A program made the translations under genes and the position numbers. 64,000 nucleotides of DNA from 66-474 sp040255405 (GTDB lineage: Bacteria; Pseudomonadota; Gammaproteobacteria; Xanthomonadales; Rhodanobacteraceae): positions 62,001-126,000 of the forward strand of contig JBDZUX010000005.1 of assembly GCA_040255405.1 (NCBI GenBank). Reading direction: 5' to 3'. The notes under the pieces are model-generated. The model did no database searches and had not been told where the DNA came from. It saw only the letters and a program-made list of their open reading frames with translations. Within the stretch, counting starts at the first letter, position 1; every line of letters begins with the position of its first letter. Of the stretch, positions 57,280-64,000 are shown piece after piece.

Positions 57280-58743
57280 ATGGAAACCACCATGCTGATC
57301 GTGCTCGCCGCGCTGACCGCGCTGGCGGTCATCCTGTCGTTCGTACTGTTGCTGCGCCCGCACGGCGACGCAGCGCTGCGCGAAAAACTCGAGACCTTGC
57401 GCGGCGACAGCGAACGCGTCGAACGCGTGCTGCGCGACGAGCAGCGCGCCGGGCGTGCGGAACTGGCGCAATCGTTCGAACAATTCCGCGGCCACGTGCA
57501 ATCGCAACTGGACACCATCAGCACCCAGCAACGCCAGCGCATCGAGGAATTCTCGACGCGGCTTTCGCAACTGATCGAGCGCACCGACCGCGGTGGCGAG
57601 GCTCTGCGCAACCAGTTGATCGAGGACGCACGCACAGCACGCGCGGAGGGCCAAGCTTCGCTGCAACGTTTCAGCGAGCAATTGCAGGTGGCCCTGAAAA
57701 CGCTCACCGCCGACAACGAAAAACGTCTCACTGAAGTGCGCGGCACGCTCGATGCGCAACTGAAAGCGCTGCAAACAGACAACGCCGCGCAACTCGACAA
57801 GATGCGCGAAGTGGTCGACGAGAAATTGCAGAAGACGCTGGAGACGCGGCTCGGCCAGTCGTTCGGCGTGATCGCCAAACAACTGGAAGCCGTACAGCGC
57901 GGCTTGGGCGAAATGCAGACGCTGGCGGTCGGCGTCGGCGATCTGAAACGGGTGCTATCGAACGTGAAGACCCGCGGCACTTTCGGCGAAGTGCAACTGG
58001 GTGCGCTGCTTGAACAAGTCCTCACCGCCGACCAGTACGCCTCCAACGTCGCCGTGGTCCCGCATTCCGGCGAACGGGTGGAATACGCGATCCGCCTGCC
58101 GGGGCAGGACGGCGGTGCGCCGGTATGGCTGCCCATCGACTGCAAGTTTCCGATCGAGGACTACCAGCGCCTGCTGGACGCGCAGGAACGCGCGGACGTG
58201 GAAGCCGCGTCTGCCGCTGCGCAGGCGTTGGAGCGGCGCGTGCGCGACGAGGCCAGGACGATCCACGGCAAGTACGTCGCGCCCCCGCACACCACCGATT
58301 TCGCGATCCTGTTCCTGCCGGCCGAAGGTCTGTACGCGGAAGTGATCCGGCGCCCCGGATTGTTCGAAGTGCTGCAGCGCGACCACCGGGTGACCGTGGC
58401 CGGTCCGACTACGCTGACCGCGATCCTCAACGCGTTGCAGATGGGGTTCCGGACGCTGGCGATCGAACAGCGCAGCAGCGAGGTGTGGCGGCTGCTCGGC
58501 GAGGTCAAGACCGAGTTCGGCAAGTTCGGCGGGATCCTGGAAAAAGCCGAAAAGCAGTTGAACACCGTCAGCAAGAGCATCGGCGAGGCCGGCCGCAAGA
58601 CCCGCACGATCAGCCGCGCGCTGCGCGACGTCGAATCGCTGCCGGCGGCGGAAGTGCAATCGCTGCTCCAGGATGCGGCGCTGCAGGACTTCGATGACGA
58701 CGCCCCGCCGGAACCGGCGAAGACCGACCCGGACCAACCTTGA
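57280..58743 (+). CDS. rmuC: RmuC-family DNA recombination protein
   Basis: A 487-residue protein with an N-terminal helix (about 3-22), a long coiled-coil (about 25-205) and the conserved RmuC nuclease-like domain (about 215-435) with LKRVLSNVKTRGTFGEVQLGALLEQVL and PIDCKFPIEDY, which carries the acidic catalytic residues. RmuC limits DNA rearrangements at inverted repeats, which is notable in a window with many such repeats. The ATG lies just 6 bp after a TACAAT hexamer, so the mRNA leader may be very short. Confidence 0.92.
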   Translation: METTMLIVLAALTALAVILSFVLLLRPHGDAALREKLETLRGDSERVERVLRDEQRAGRAELAQSFEQFRGHVQSQLDTISTQQRQRIEEFSTRLSQLIERTDRGGEALRNQLIEDARTARAEGQASLQRFSEQLQVALKTLTADNEKRLTEVRGTLDAQLKALQTDNAAQLDKMREVVDEKLQKTLETRLGQSFGVIAKQLEAVQRGLGEMQTLAVGVGDLKRVLSNVKTRGTFGEVQLGALLEQVLTADQYASNVAVVPHSGERVEYAIRLPGQDGGAPVWLPIDCKFPIEDYQRLLDAQERADVEAASAAAQALERRVRDEARTIHGKYVAPPHTTDFAILFLPAEGLYAEVIRRPGLFEVLQRDHRVTVAGPTTLTAILNALQMGFRTLAIEQRSSEVWRLLGEVKTEFGKFGGILEKAEKQLNTVSKSIGEAGRKTRTISRALRDVESLPAAEVQSLLQDAALQDFDDDAPPEPAKTDPDQP

Positions 58744-58813
58744 CACAGCGATTCCTGATGCGTCGCGCCGATGGCGCTACACTGCAGCGTTCGATATATG
58801 ACGAGGCAGATCG

Positions 58814-59443
58814 ATGACCGAACCCCGCAAACCTTCGCAGTGCGCCGCCGCCCGGCCGACCACCCCGGAAGTCACGCGCGAACAGGCCATGGACGCGGTG
58901 CGCACGCTGCTGCGCTGGGCCGGCGACGAGCCGACCCGCGAAGGCCTGCTCGACACGCCCAAGCGCGTCGTCAGTGCCTACGAGGAATGGTTCTCGGGCT
59001 ACCGCGAGGACCCGCAGGAATACCTCGCGCGCACGTTCGAGGAAGTCGCGGGCTACGACGAAATGATCGTGCTGCGCGGCATCCAGTTCGAATCGTTCTG
59101 CGAACACCACCTGGCGCCGATCATCGGGCGCGCGCACGTCGGCTACCTTCCGGACGGAAAAGTCGTCGGCATTTCCAAGATCGCGCGCGTGGTGGACGCC
59201 TTCGCGCACCGCTTCCAGGTGCAGGAAAAACTCACCGCGCAAATCGCGACCTGCATCAGCGAAGTGTTGCAGCCGCGCGGCGTCGGCGTGGTGATCGACG
59301 CGACCCACCAATGCATGACCACGCGCGGCGTGCACAAGCGCGGCGTGTCGATGATCACCAGCCAGATGCTCGGGCTGTTCCGCGAAGACGCGCGCACCCG
59401 CGCCGAGTTCCTGGAATTCATCGACATCGATCCCGGCCGTTGA
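58814..59443 (+). CDS. folE: GTP cyclohydrolase I
   Basis: Makes 7,8-dihydroneopterin triphosphate, the first step of folate synthesis. The 209-residue sequence has FESFCEHHLAPIIGRAHVGYLP with the zinc Cys and His pair, a QEKLTAQIA segment, and GVGVVIDATHQCMTTRGV with the second zinc Cys. Length is normal. GAGG lies 10 nt before the ATG. Confidence 0.95.
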   Translation: MTEPRKPSQCAAARPTTPEVTREQAMDAVRTLLRWAGDEPTREGLLDTPKRVVSAYEEWFSGYREDPQEYLARTFEEVAGYDEMIVLRGIQFESFCEHHLAPIIGRAHVGYLPDGKVVGISKIARVVDAFAHRFQVQEKLTAQIATCISEVLQPRGVGVVIDATHQCMTTRGVHKRGVSMITSQMLGLFREDARTRAEFLEFIDIDPGR

Positions 59444-59767
59444 GGTCGCCCTCCCCCTCGTCATTCCGGGGCTGTCCACGCCGTTTGCGGGCAGAACCCG
59501 GAATCGGTTTCGGTCCGGCCGTTGCACGGCGGACCTGCGACGTCTTCCCATCGACGGCGGCCATCCGGGTCGCCTCTCATCCTGCCCGTCATTCCGGGGC
59601 TGTCCGCACCGTTTGCGGACAGAACCCGGGATAACAATGACATGAACTCCAGCCGCGAATCGGAACCGTGGCCCGGCGCGCGACACGCGCGCCGCATCCA
59701 GCATCCCGTGCCCGGAACCGCGTCGCGTTAGACTTGTCCGCTTGTCCGCCCGCGCGCATCACGCCGC
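59444..59767. repeat. Tandem family C repeats between folE and the MFS gene
   Basis: The 324-bp gap holds two copies of GTCATTCCGGGGCTGTCC ... CCGTTTGCGG ... CAGAACCCGG: 59460-59507 and 59588-59641. Over the first 50 bp they are nearly identical, pointing to recent duplication or transposition. The rest of the gap shows no protein or RNA gene. Confidence 0.85.
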
Positions 59768-61039
59768 ATGACCGAACCCCAGCACCTCGCACATCCGCGC
59801 CGCCGCGCGGCCGTGATCTTCATTTTCGTCACGGTGACGATCGACATGCTGGCGTTCGGGATCATCATTCCGGTGCTGCCGCACCTGATCGTCGAACTGA
59901 TCGGCGGCAGCATCGCCAAGGCCGCGGTATGGTCGAGCGGCTTCAGCACCCTGTTCATGCTGATGCAGTTCGTGTGCTCGCCGATCCAGGGCGCATTGTC
60001 CGACCGCTTCGGGCGCCGCACGGTGATCCTGATTTCGAGCTTCGGCCTCGGCGTCGATTTCATCGTGATGGCGCTGGCGCCGTTCCTGTGGCTGCTGTTC
60101 ATCGGGCGCGCGGTGTCGGGCGCGTGTGCGGCCAGTTTTTCCACCGCGAACGCCTACATCTCCGACATCACCCCGCGCGAAAAACGCGCGGCCGCGTTCG
60201 GGATGCTGGGTGGCGCTTTCGCGATCGGGTTCGTCGTGGGGCCGGCGCTGGGCGGATTCCTGGGACATTTGTGGATTCGCCTGCCGTTCTGGGTAGCCGC
60301 GGCGCTGTGCCTCGTCAACTTCTGCTACGGCTATTTCGTGCTGCCGGAATCGCTGCCGAAGGAACGCCGCGCGCCGAGATTCGACTGGCGCCACGCCAAT
60401 CCACTCGGCTCGGTCTTGCTGCTGAAGCGCTACCCGCAGGTGCTGGGCCTTGCGGCGGTGTTCTTTCTTCTCGCACTGGCGCAGTTCTCGATCAACTCGA
60501 CTTACGTGCTGTACACCGATTTCCGCTACGGCTGGGGCCCGCAGACCGTCGGCTACACGCTCGCACTGGTCGGGGTGTTGACCGGCGTGGTGCAGGCCGT
60601 GCTGGTGCGACGCTTCATACCGAAGCTGGGCGAACGCCGGATGATCATCACGGGGCTGGCCTTGGTCACCGTCGGCTATCTGGTGTTCGGCTTCGCGCCG
60701 GAAGCGTGGATTTTCCTGTCGGGCATCCCGTTCCTGTGCCTCGGCGGCCTGGCGGGCCCGCCCGCGCAATCGCTGATCACCCATCAGGTCGATCCGGCCG
60801 AGCAAGGCCGGCTGCAGGGTGCGCTGACCAGCCTGCAAAGCCTGGCCGGCATCTTCGGCCCTGCGTTGTTTGCCAACCTGTTCGCCCTGTTCATCAGCGA
60901 CCACGCGCCGACGCCGCACCTTCCCGGGGTTGCCTACGTGCTGGCGGCGGTGCTGGCACTGGCGGCATTGGTCTTGACCGTGCGCGTCACCCGCGGCCTG
61001 CCGCGACACGTGCCATCGGCGGAACCCAAGACGATCTGA
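59768..61039 (+). CDS. MFS transporter of the TCR/Tet type
   Basis: A 423-residue major facilitator with 12 helices. Loop 2-3 has the drug/H+ antiporter motif A as GALSDRFGRRTV, and helix 5 region GFVVGPALGGFLG corresponds to motif C, typical of 12-helix drug exporters such as TetA. It may export drugs or a metabolite; specificity is not visible. It starts ATG after a family C repeat cluster. Confidence 0.88.
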   Translation: MTEPQHLAHPRRRAAVIFIFVTVTIDMLAFGIIIPVLPHLIVELIGGSIAKAAVWSSGFSTLFMLMQFVCSPIQGALSDRFGRRTVILISSFGLGVDFIVMALAPFLWLLFIGRAVSGACAASFSTANAYISDITPREKRAAAFGMLGGAFAIGFVVGPALGGFLGHLWIRLPFWVAAALCLVNFCYGYFVLPESLPKERRAPRFDWRHANPLGSVLLLKRYPQVLGLAAVFFLLALAQFSINSTYVLYTDFRYGWGPQTVGYTLALVGVLTGVVQAVLVRRFIPKLGERRMIITGLALVTVGYLVFGFAPEAWIFLSGIPFLCLGGLAGPPAQSLITHQVDPAEQGRLQGALTSLQSLAGIFGPALFANLFALFISDHAPTPHLPGVAYVLAAVLALAALVLTVRVTRGLPRHVPSAEPKTI

Positions 61040-61107
61040 ACTTGGCTTTGACCTGCCACGGCCCCATGTGGGCGTCTCGTGCACGCACCTGTGAGGATGT
61101 CGCAGTG

Positions 61108-61305
61108 ATGACTTTCCTGTTGTGGTTGCTGCTGCTGATTTTCTGCTGGCCGCTGGCGTTGCTTGCGCTGGTGCTGTGGCCGCTGGTCTGGCTGATCTCG
61201 CTGCCATTCCGGCTGCTGGGCATCGCGGTCGACGGCGTGTTCGATTTGCTGCGCGCGCTGCTGACGTTGCCGGCGCGCATCCTGCGGGGCCCACGGGGAA
61301 TGTGA
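61108..61305 (+). CDS. Small membrane protein with two helices
   Basis: A 65-residue, very hydrophobic protein (about 3-32 and 36-52), with a Leu/Trp-rich start (FLLWLLLLIFCWPLAL) and a basic C-terminus. A GAGGA sequence lies about 9 nt before the ATG. It is 68 bp past the MFS gene. The function is unknown; composition and position support a real gene. Confidence 0.65.
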   Translation: MTFLLWLLLLIFCWPLALLALVLWPLVWLISLPFRLLGIAVDGVFDLLRALLTLPARILRGPRGM

Positions 61306-61468
61306 AGCGCCGCCCCCAAAGATTCCGTCCGCTCCGGGCGTGGCGCGGCGTGCGCGGAGTCGAAGCGTGCCCGTCACCCGGCGTTTCGGCTTCGCGAAGC
61401 TTCGCTTCGCCGCGCCCGCCGCGAACGGTTGAAGCAATGCTTGTCCCGATCCACTACTGGAGTAATAC

Positions 61469-61975
61469 ATGACCATCTCGATGTACCAGGCTTCCGTTCC
61501 CGTATTCGTGCGCGCGCTGACCAATCTTTCCGGGGTGCTGAGGAAGGGCGAGGCGCACGCGAAAGCGAAGGGCGTCGAACCCGACAACCTGCTGCAACAG
61601 CGCTTGATCTTCGACATGCTGCCGCTGGTCAAGCAGATCCAGATTGCCTGCGACACCGCCGCGCGCAGTGCGGCGCGACTGGCGGGCGCGGAGCCGCAAG
61701 CCTTTCCGGACAACGAAACCACGCTCGCCCAGGCGCAAGACCGCGTGGCGCGCACCATCGCCTACATCAAGACCTTCAAGCCCGAACAGATCGACGGCAG
61801 CGAGGACCGCAAGGTGGTGATGAAGACCCGCAGCGGCGATGTGGAATTCGTCGGCCTTGCCTACCTCACCGAATACGCCCTGCCCAACCTGCTCTTCCAC
61901 TGCACCACCGCCTACGACATCCTGCGCGTCGCCGGCACCGAGATCGGCAAGAAAGATTTCCTCGGCAACCGGTGA
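61469..61975 (+). CDS. DUF1993 family protein
   Basis: A 168-residue all-helical protein of the DUF1993 family. Features are MYQASVPVFVRALTNLSGVL at the start, LFDM-like (IFDMLPLVKQIQIACD) and a C-terminal FHCTTAYDILRVAG, typical of the DinB-like helical bundle. Members are widespread and uncharacterised. It stands alone and is followed by a good terminator. Confidence 0.88.
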   Translation: MTISMYQASVPVFVRALTNLSGVLRKGEAHAKAKGVEPDNLLQQRLIFDMLPLVKQIQIACDTAARSAARLAGAEPQAFPDNETTLAQAQDRVARTIAYIKTFKPEQIDGSEDRKVVMKTRSGDVEFVGLAYLTEYALPNLLFHCTTAYDILRVAGTEIGKKDFLGNR

Positions 61976-62057
61976 GCGGCTCATCGAAGAAATAGCTCGA
62001 ACGCGAGCATCATCCGGCAAAAGATTCGCGCCGCGTTTTTCCAGAGAGGACCCAAAT

Positions 62058-62087
62058 GCCCCGCTTGCGAAAGCGGGGCGTTTTTTT
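62058..62087 (+). terminator. Intrinsic terminator after the DUF1993 gene
   Basis: GCCCCGCTT-GCGA-AAGCGGGGC (62058-62079) forms a perfect 9-bp stem with a 4-nt loop, then TTTTTTT (62081-62087). A classic rho-independent terminator. Confidence 0.93.
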
Positions 62088-62146
62088 GCGGTACGCAGGA
62101 GTTGCCACGCCGGCGGCGCGGAGCCGCCGCCCCGCAAGCGGGATGC

Positions 62147-62362
62147 CGTAGGGCGGGAGCAGCCGCGCAGCGGGATCCCGCCGTCATTCCGGCGCAGGCC
62201 GGGAATCCAGTGGCGGCGCCGCGCGCCCGCGACCCAGCGAATAAACCTTGGGTTCCTTGCCTGCTCGAAAGGCAAGACGGCGCCGCGCGCCGGACGACGG
62301 GCGCAAGCCAAAATGCATCGCGAGCGACGGGTTACGCGCCTGCGGCTGCTCCCGCCCTGCCT
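62147..62362. repeat. Composite family B repeat with an internal family C unit
   Basis: The left arm (about 62147-62182) starts GTAGGGCGGGAGCAGCC and the right arm (62338-62362) is its inverted copy GGCTGCTCCCGCCCTGCC. Between them lies a family C-type unit, GTCATTCCGGCGCAGGCCGGGAATCC (62183-62208 in full), so one repeat family appears to have landed inside another. Confidence 0.7.
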
Positions 62363-62407
62363 CGCTGCCCGCCCGGTGCGACAATGCCCGTGCGGACACG
62401 GTTGTTT

Positions 62408-62424
62408 CCAACCGGAACGGTTGG
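62408..62424. promoter_or_regulatory. Palindrome CCAACCG-GAA-CGGTTGG upstream of the regulator
   Basis: A perfect 7-bp inverted repeat around GAA. It lies 115 bp before the GTG start of the regulator gene and looks like an operator for a dimeric DNA-binding protein. No T run follows, so it is not a terminator. Confidence 0.5.
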
Positions 62425-62483
62425 TGAAACTTCGTCTTCACCATGATCCGGGTTGGACTCCCGGCGCCGCACCCGTCCAATTC

Positions 62484-62533
62484 TTACAATCTACCGGAAT
62501 AACTTTACAATCGGCTCCGCAAACCTTACAGTC
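62484..62533 (+). promoter_or_regulatory. Three TTACAATC repeats spaced exactly 21 bp
   Basis: TTACAATC (62484), TTACAATC (62505) and TTACAGTC (62526) repeat at 21-bp steps, that is, two helical turns, directly before the GTG at 62539. They may be iterated binding sites for the regulator. Alternatively they form a promoter: TTTACA (62504-62509) and TACAGT (62527-62532) are 17 bp apart, a -35/-10 pair that would make a leaderless mRNA. Confidence 0.6.
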
Positions 62534-62538
62534 GGCGC

Positions 62539-63582
62539 GTGCCCCGCCCCGACCGTTCCGCCGAGATCGACGCCGCCTTGCTGGCGCGCGTCGAAAAACA
62601 CCCGCACGATCTGGTGGCGGTGGTGGGCAATGCACTGGATCTGACGCGACAAACCGTTGCGGCGCGCGCACGCGCGCTGATCGAGGCCGGCTACCTTGCC
62701 AAGTCCGGCACCACCCGCCCCACTTACAGCCTCGGACCCAGCAGGCGCGCCGTGTTCACGCATGCGTTGCGGGGACTGGAAGAAGGCCGCGTGTGGTCGC
62801 ACGATGTCGCACCGTTGCTGCGGGGCCTTCCAACCAATCTGATCGACATCTGCCACCACGGCCTAACCGAAATGGTCAACAACGCGATCGACCATTCGGG
62901 CGGCTCGCATCTGCGCCTGTTCGTGGATCGCACCCCGGAAGCGGTGACGCTCATGGTATCGGATGACGGTGTGGGCATCTTCCGCAAGATCACCGCGGCG
63001 CTCGGCCTTCCCGACGAACGATTGGCGTTGCTGGAACTGTCCAAGGGCAAGCTGACCACCGACCCGCGCCGGCATACGGGGGAAGGCGTGTTCTTCACCT
63101 CGCGCATGTTCGATCGGTTCCAGATTGCGTCCGGCGAACTGGTGTTCGATCACGACGATGCGCAGGCCGATGATCTGTTGGACGATATCGGACCTCGCTA
63201 CGCGCGGCGCGGTACGACGGTGCTGATGGAAATCGCGACCGGATCGAAGCGCACCGCGAAGCAGGTGTTCGACCAGTTTTCCAGCGGACCCGATGATTAC
63301 GCATTTGCAAAGACCGTAGTGCCTGTGCGGCTTGCCAAGGTCGGCGACGAAAACCTGGTGTCGCGTTCGCAAGCCAAGCGCCTGATGCAGCGCGTCGAGC
63401 GCTTCCGGACCGTCGTACTGGACTTCGCGGGCATCACCAGTATCGGCCAGGCCTTCGCGGACGAAGTGTTCCGCGTGTTCGCCAACGCGCATCCGGATGT
63501 CGAATTGGTTCCGATGCACGCAACACCGGCCGTGCAGCAGATGATCCGTCGCGCGGAGGTGGCGCGCGACGAGAATCCGTAG
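62539..63582 (+). CDS. HTH / GHKL-ATPase / STAS-like (DUF4325) regulator
   Basis: A 347-residue protein combining three modules in one chain. Residues about 10-65 form a winged helix (NALDLTRQTVAARARALIEAGYL). Residues about 95-235 are a GHKL ATPase with N-box EMVNNAIDHSG (Glu111, Asn115), G1 DDGVGI (142-147) and G2 GEGVFF (181-186). Residues about 255-345 are a STAS-like DUF4325 domain (FRTVVLDFAGITSIGQAFADEV). This resembles a partner-switching set (kinase plus antagonist) fused to a DNA-binding domain. The start is GTG; the TAG stop is the first part of a family B repeat. Target genes are unknown. Confidence 0.85.
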   Translation: MPRPDRSAEIDAALLARVEKHPHDLVAVVGNALDLTRQTVAARARALIEAGYLAKSGTTRPTYSLGPSRRAVFTHALRGLEEGRVWSHDVAPLLRGLPTNLIDICHHGLTEMVNNAIDHSGGSHLRLFVDRTPEAVTLMVSDDGVGIFRKITAALGLPDERLALLELSKGKLTTDPRRHTGEGVFFTSRMFDRFQIASGELVFDHDDAQADDLLDDIGPRYARRGTTVLMEIATGSKRTAKQVFDQFSSGPDDYAFAKTVVPVRLAKVGDENLVSRSQAKRLMQRVERFRTVVLDFAGITSIGQAFADEVFRVFANAHPDVELVPMHATPAVQQMIRRAEVARDENP

Positions 63583-63671
63583 GGCGGGAGGAGCGCAGCG
63601 CATCCCGCCATTTGCGTGTTTCGATCGCGGCGGGATGCGCCGCTGCGCCGCTGCGCGGTTGTTCCCGCCCC
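63579..63671. repeat. Family B repeat copy 3 (convergent end, supplies a stop codon)
   Basis: GTAGGGCGGGAGGAGCGCAG ... GCGGTTGTTCCCGCCCCAC near-palindrome, 93 bp, between convergent genes. The TAG stop of the HTH/GHKL gene (63580-63582) is the TAG of GTAGGG, so the coding sequence ends inside the repeat. A related copy lies in the rhlE/hemF gap. Confidence 0.85.
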
Positions 63672-63684
63672 ACGGCGTTTTGGA

Positions 63685-64000
63685 TCACCCGCGCCGCGCG
63701 GCTTCGATGGCCGCGACATCGATCTTCTTCATCGTCATCATCGCCTCGAAGGCACGCTTGGCGGCGGTGGGGTCGGGATCGGTGACCGCTTCCATCAGGG
63801 CGCGCGGCGTGATCTGCCATGACAGGCCGTATCGGTCCTTGCACCAGCCGCACTCGCTTTCGGCACCGCCGTTGCCGACGATCGCCTTCCACAAACGGTC
63901 GGTCTCGGCCTGGTCGGACGTGTAGACCTGGAAGGAAACCGCTTCGTCGAATTTGAACTGCGGACCGCCGTTCAAGCCGAGGAACGGCATGCCGAGCACC
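63685..64000 (-). CDS. PhnB-like VOC protein, partial at the window edge
   Basis: The visible 104 residues are the C-terminal part of a PhnB/3-demethylubiquinone-methyltransferase-like VOC protein: LGLNGGPQFKFDEAVSFQV, WKAIVGNGGAESECGWCKDRYGLSWQITP and a KRAFEAMMTMKKIDVAAIEAA tail. The start lies beyond the end of the window. The family has a glyoxalase fold and no proven activity. Confidence 0.85.
   Translation of the reverse strand, partial: VLGMPFLGLNGGPQFKFDEAVSFQVYTSDQAETDRLWKAIVGNGGAESECGWCKDRYGLSWQITPRALMEAVTDPDPTAAKRAFEAMMTMKKIDVAAIEAARRG

Larger units (their letters stand above)
61976..62538. other. 563-bp intergenic region rich in hairpins
   Basis: No protein gene is convincing. 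In order it holds an intrinsic terminator (62058-62087), a composite repeat (62147-62362), a 17-bp palindrome (62408-62424) and three TTACAATC-type repeats (62484-62533) that precede the regulator gene. Each is listed separately. Confidence 0.7.

Noticed and set aside
58740..58783. TTGACA (58740) with TACACT (58778) as a folE promoter
   Set aside because: The spacing is 32 bp, too long for one sigma-70 promoter.

Overview
The window is 64 kb of compact, high-GC chromosomal DNA. Many neighbouring genes overlap as ATGA or TTGA. Several traits point to the Xanthomonadales (Lysobacterales), most likely Rhodanobacteraceae or a close relative: a cbb3 oxidase locus, a hemDXY operon, a homodimeric aceE overlapping maeB, an aryl-polyene/xanthomonadin-type cluster and abundant REP-like repeats. 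This is an inference from gene content and codon bias; no rRNA or tRNA is present to settle it.

Region by region. 0-2 kb holds an SLC13-type permease. 2-8.7 kb is the cbb3 oxidase locus on the minus strand: ccoN-O-Q-P, a small membrane protein, ccoI and ccoS, behind a well-formed FNR/ANR-type promoter (8103-8144), plus a CopD-like membrane protein. An assembly gap lies inside ccoI. 8.8-22 kb has a membrane diguanylate cyclase, the overlapping pair maeB-aceE (malate to pyruvate to acetyl-CoA), a secreted GH43-type glycosidase, a retropepsin/PDZ protein, a secreted M28 peptidase and a VOC protein. 22-25.4 kb has rhlE, hemF and a small exported protein.

25.4-39.5 kb is an aryl-polyene (xanthomonadin-like) pigment locus in three blocks. 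The plus-strand block is ketosynthase, chain-length-factor-like protein, glycosyltransferase and FAD halogenase-like enzyme. The minus-strand block is COG4648 membrane protein, ApeI-like dehydratase, LpxL-like acyltransferase, LolA-like carrier, MMPL exporter, ApeP-like dehydratase and ketoreductase. A second plus-strand block has another FAD halogenase-like enzyme and an alpha/beta hydrolase. No acyl carrier protein or acyl-activating ligase was found, so those parts must lie elsewhere or be lost.

39.5-64 kb is mostly housekeeping: a cis-prenyltransferase paralogue, mtfA, a cyclase/LysR pair, hemB, a short SPFH protein, rsmG-parA-parB, an ECF sigma/anti-sigma pair, a DPM1-like glycosyltransferase, recQ, rhodanese, hemDXY, thioesterases, rmuC, folE, an MFS pump, a DUF1993 protein and a one-protein HTH/GHKL/STAS-like regulator with spaced promoter repeats. 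Haem genes are scattered (hemF, hemB, hemDXY).

The most unusual theme is how far short repeats have entered genes. Three copies of a long hairpin with core GGGGTCAGAGTGCACTTTC sit at gene borders. One supplies the C-terminus and stop codon of ccoS; another supplies the apparent start codon and first 20 codons of recQ. Separate repeat-like inserts lie inside the reading frames of aceE and hemF. A second repeat family (GTAGGGCGGGAG...) lies at convergent gene ends and supplies one stop codon. The 100-N gap in ccoI looks artificial: identical 55-bp sequence flanks it, and collapsing it restores one open frame.
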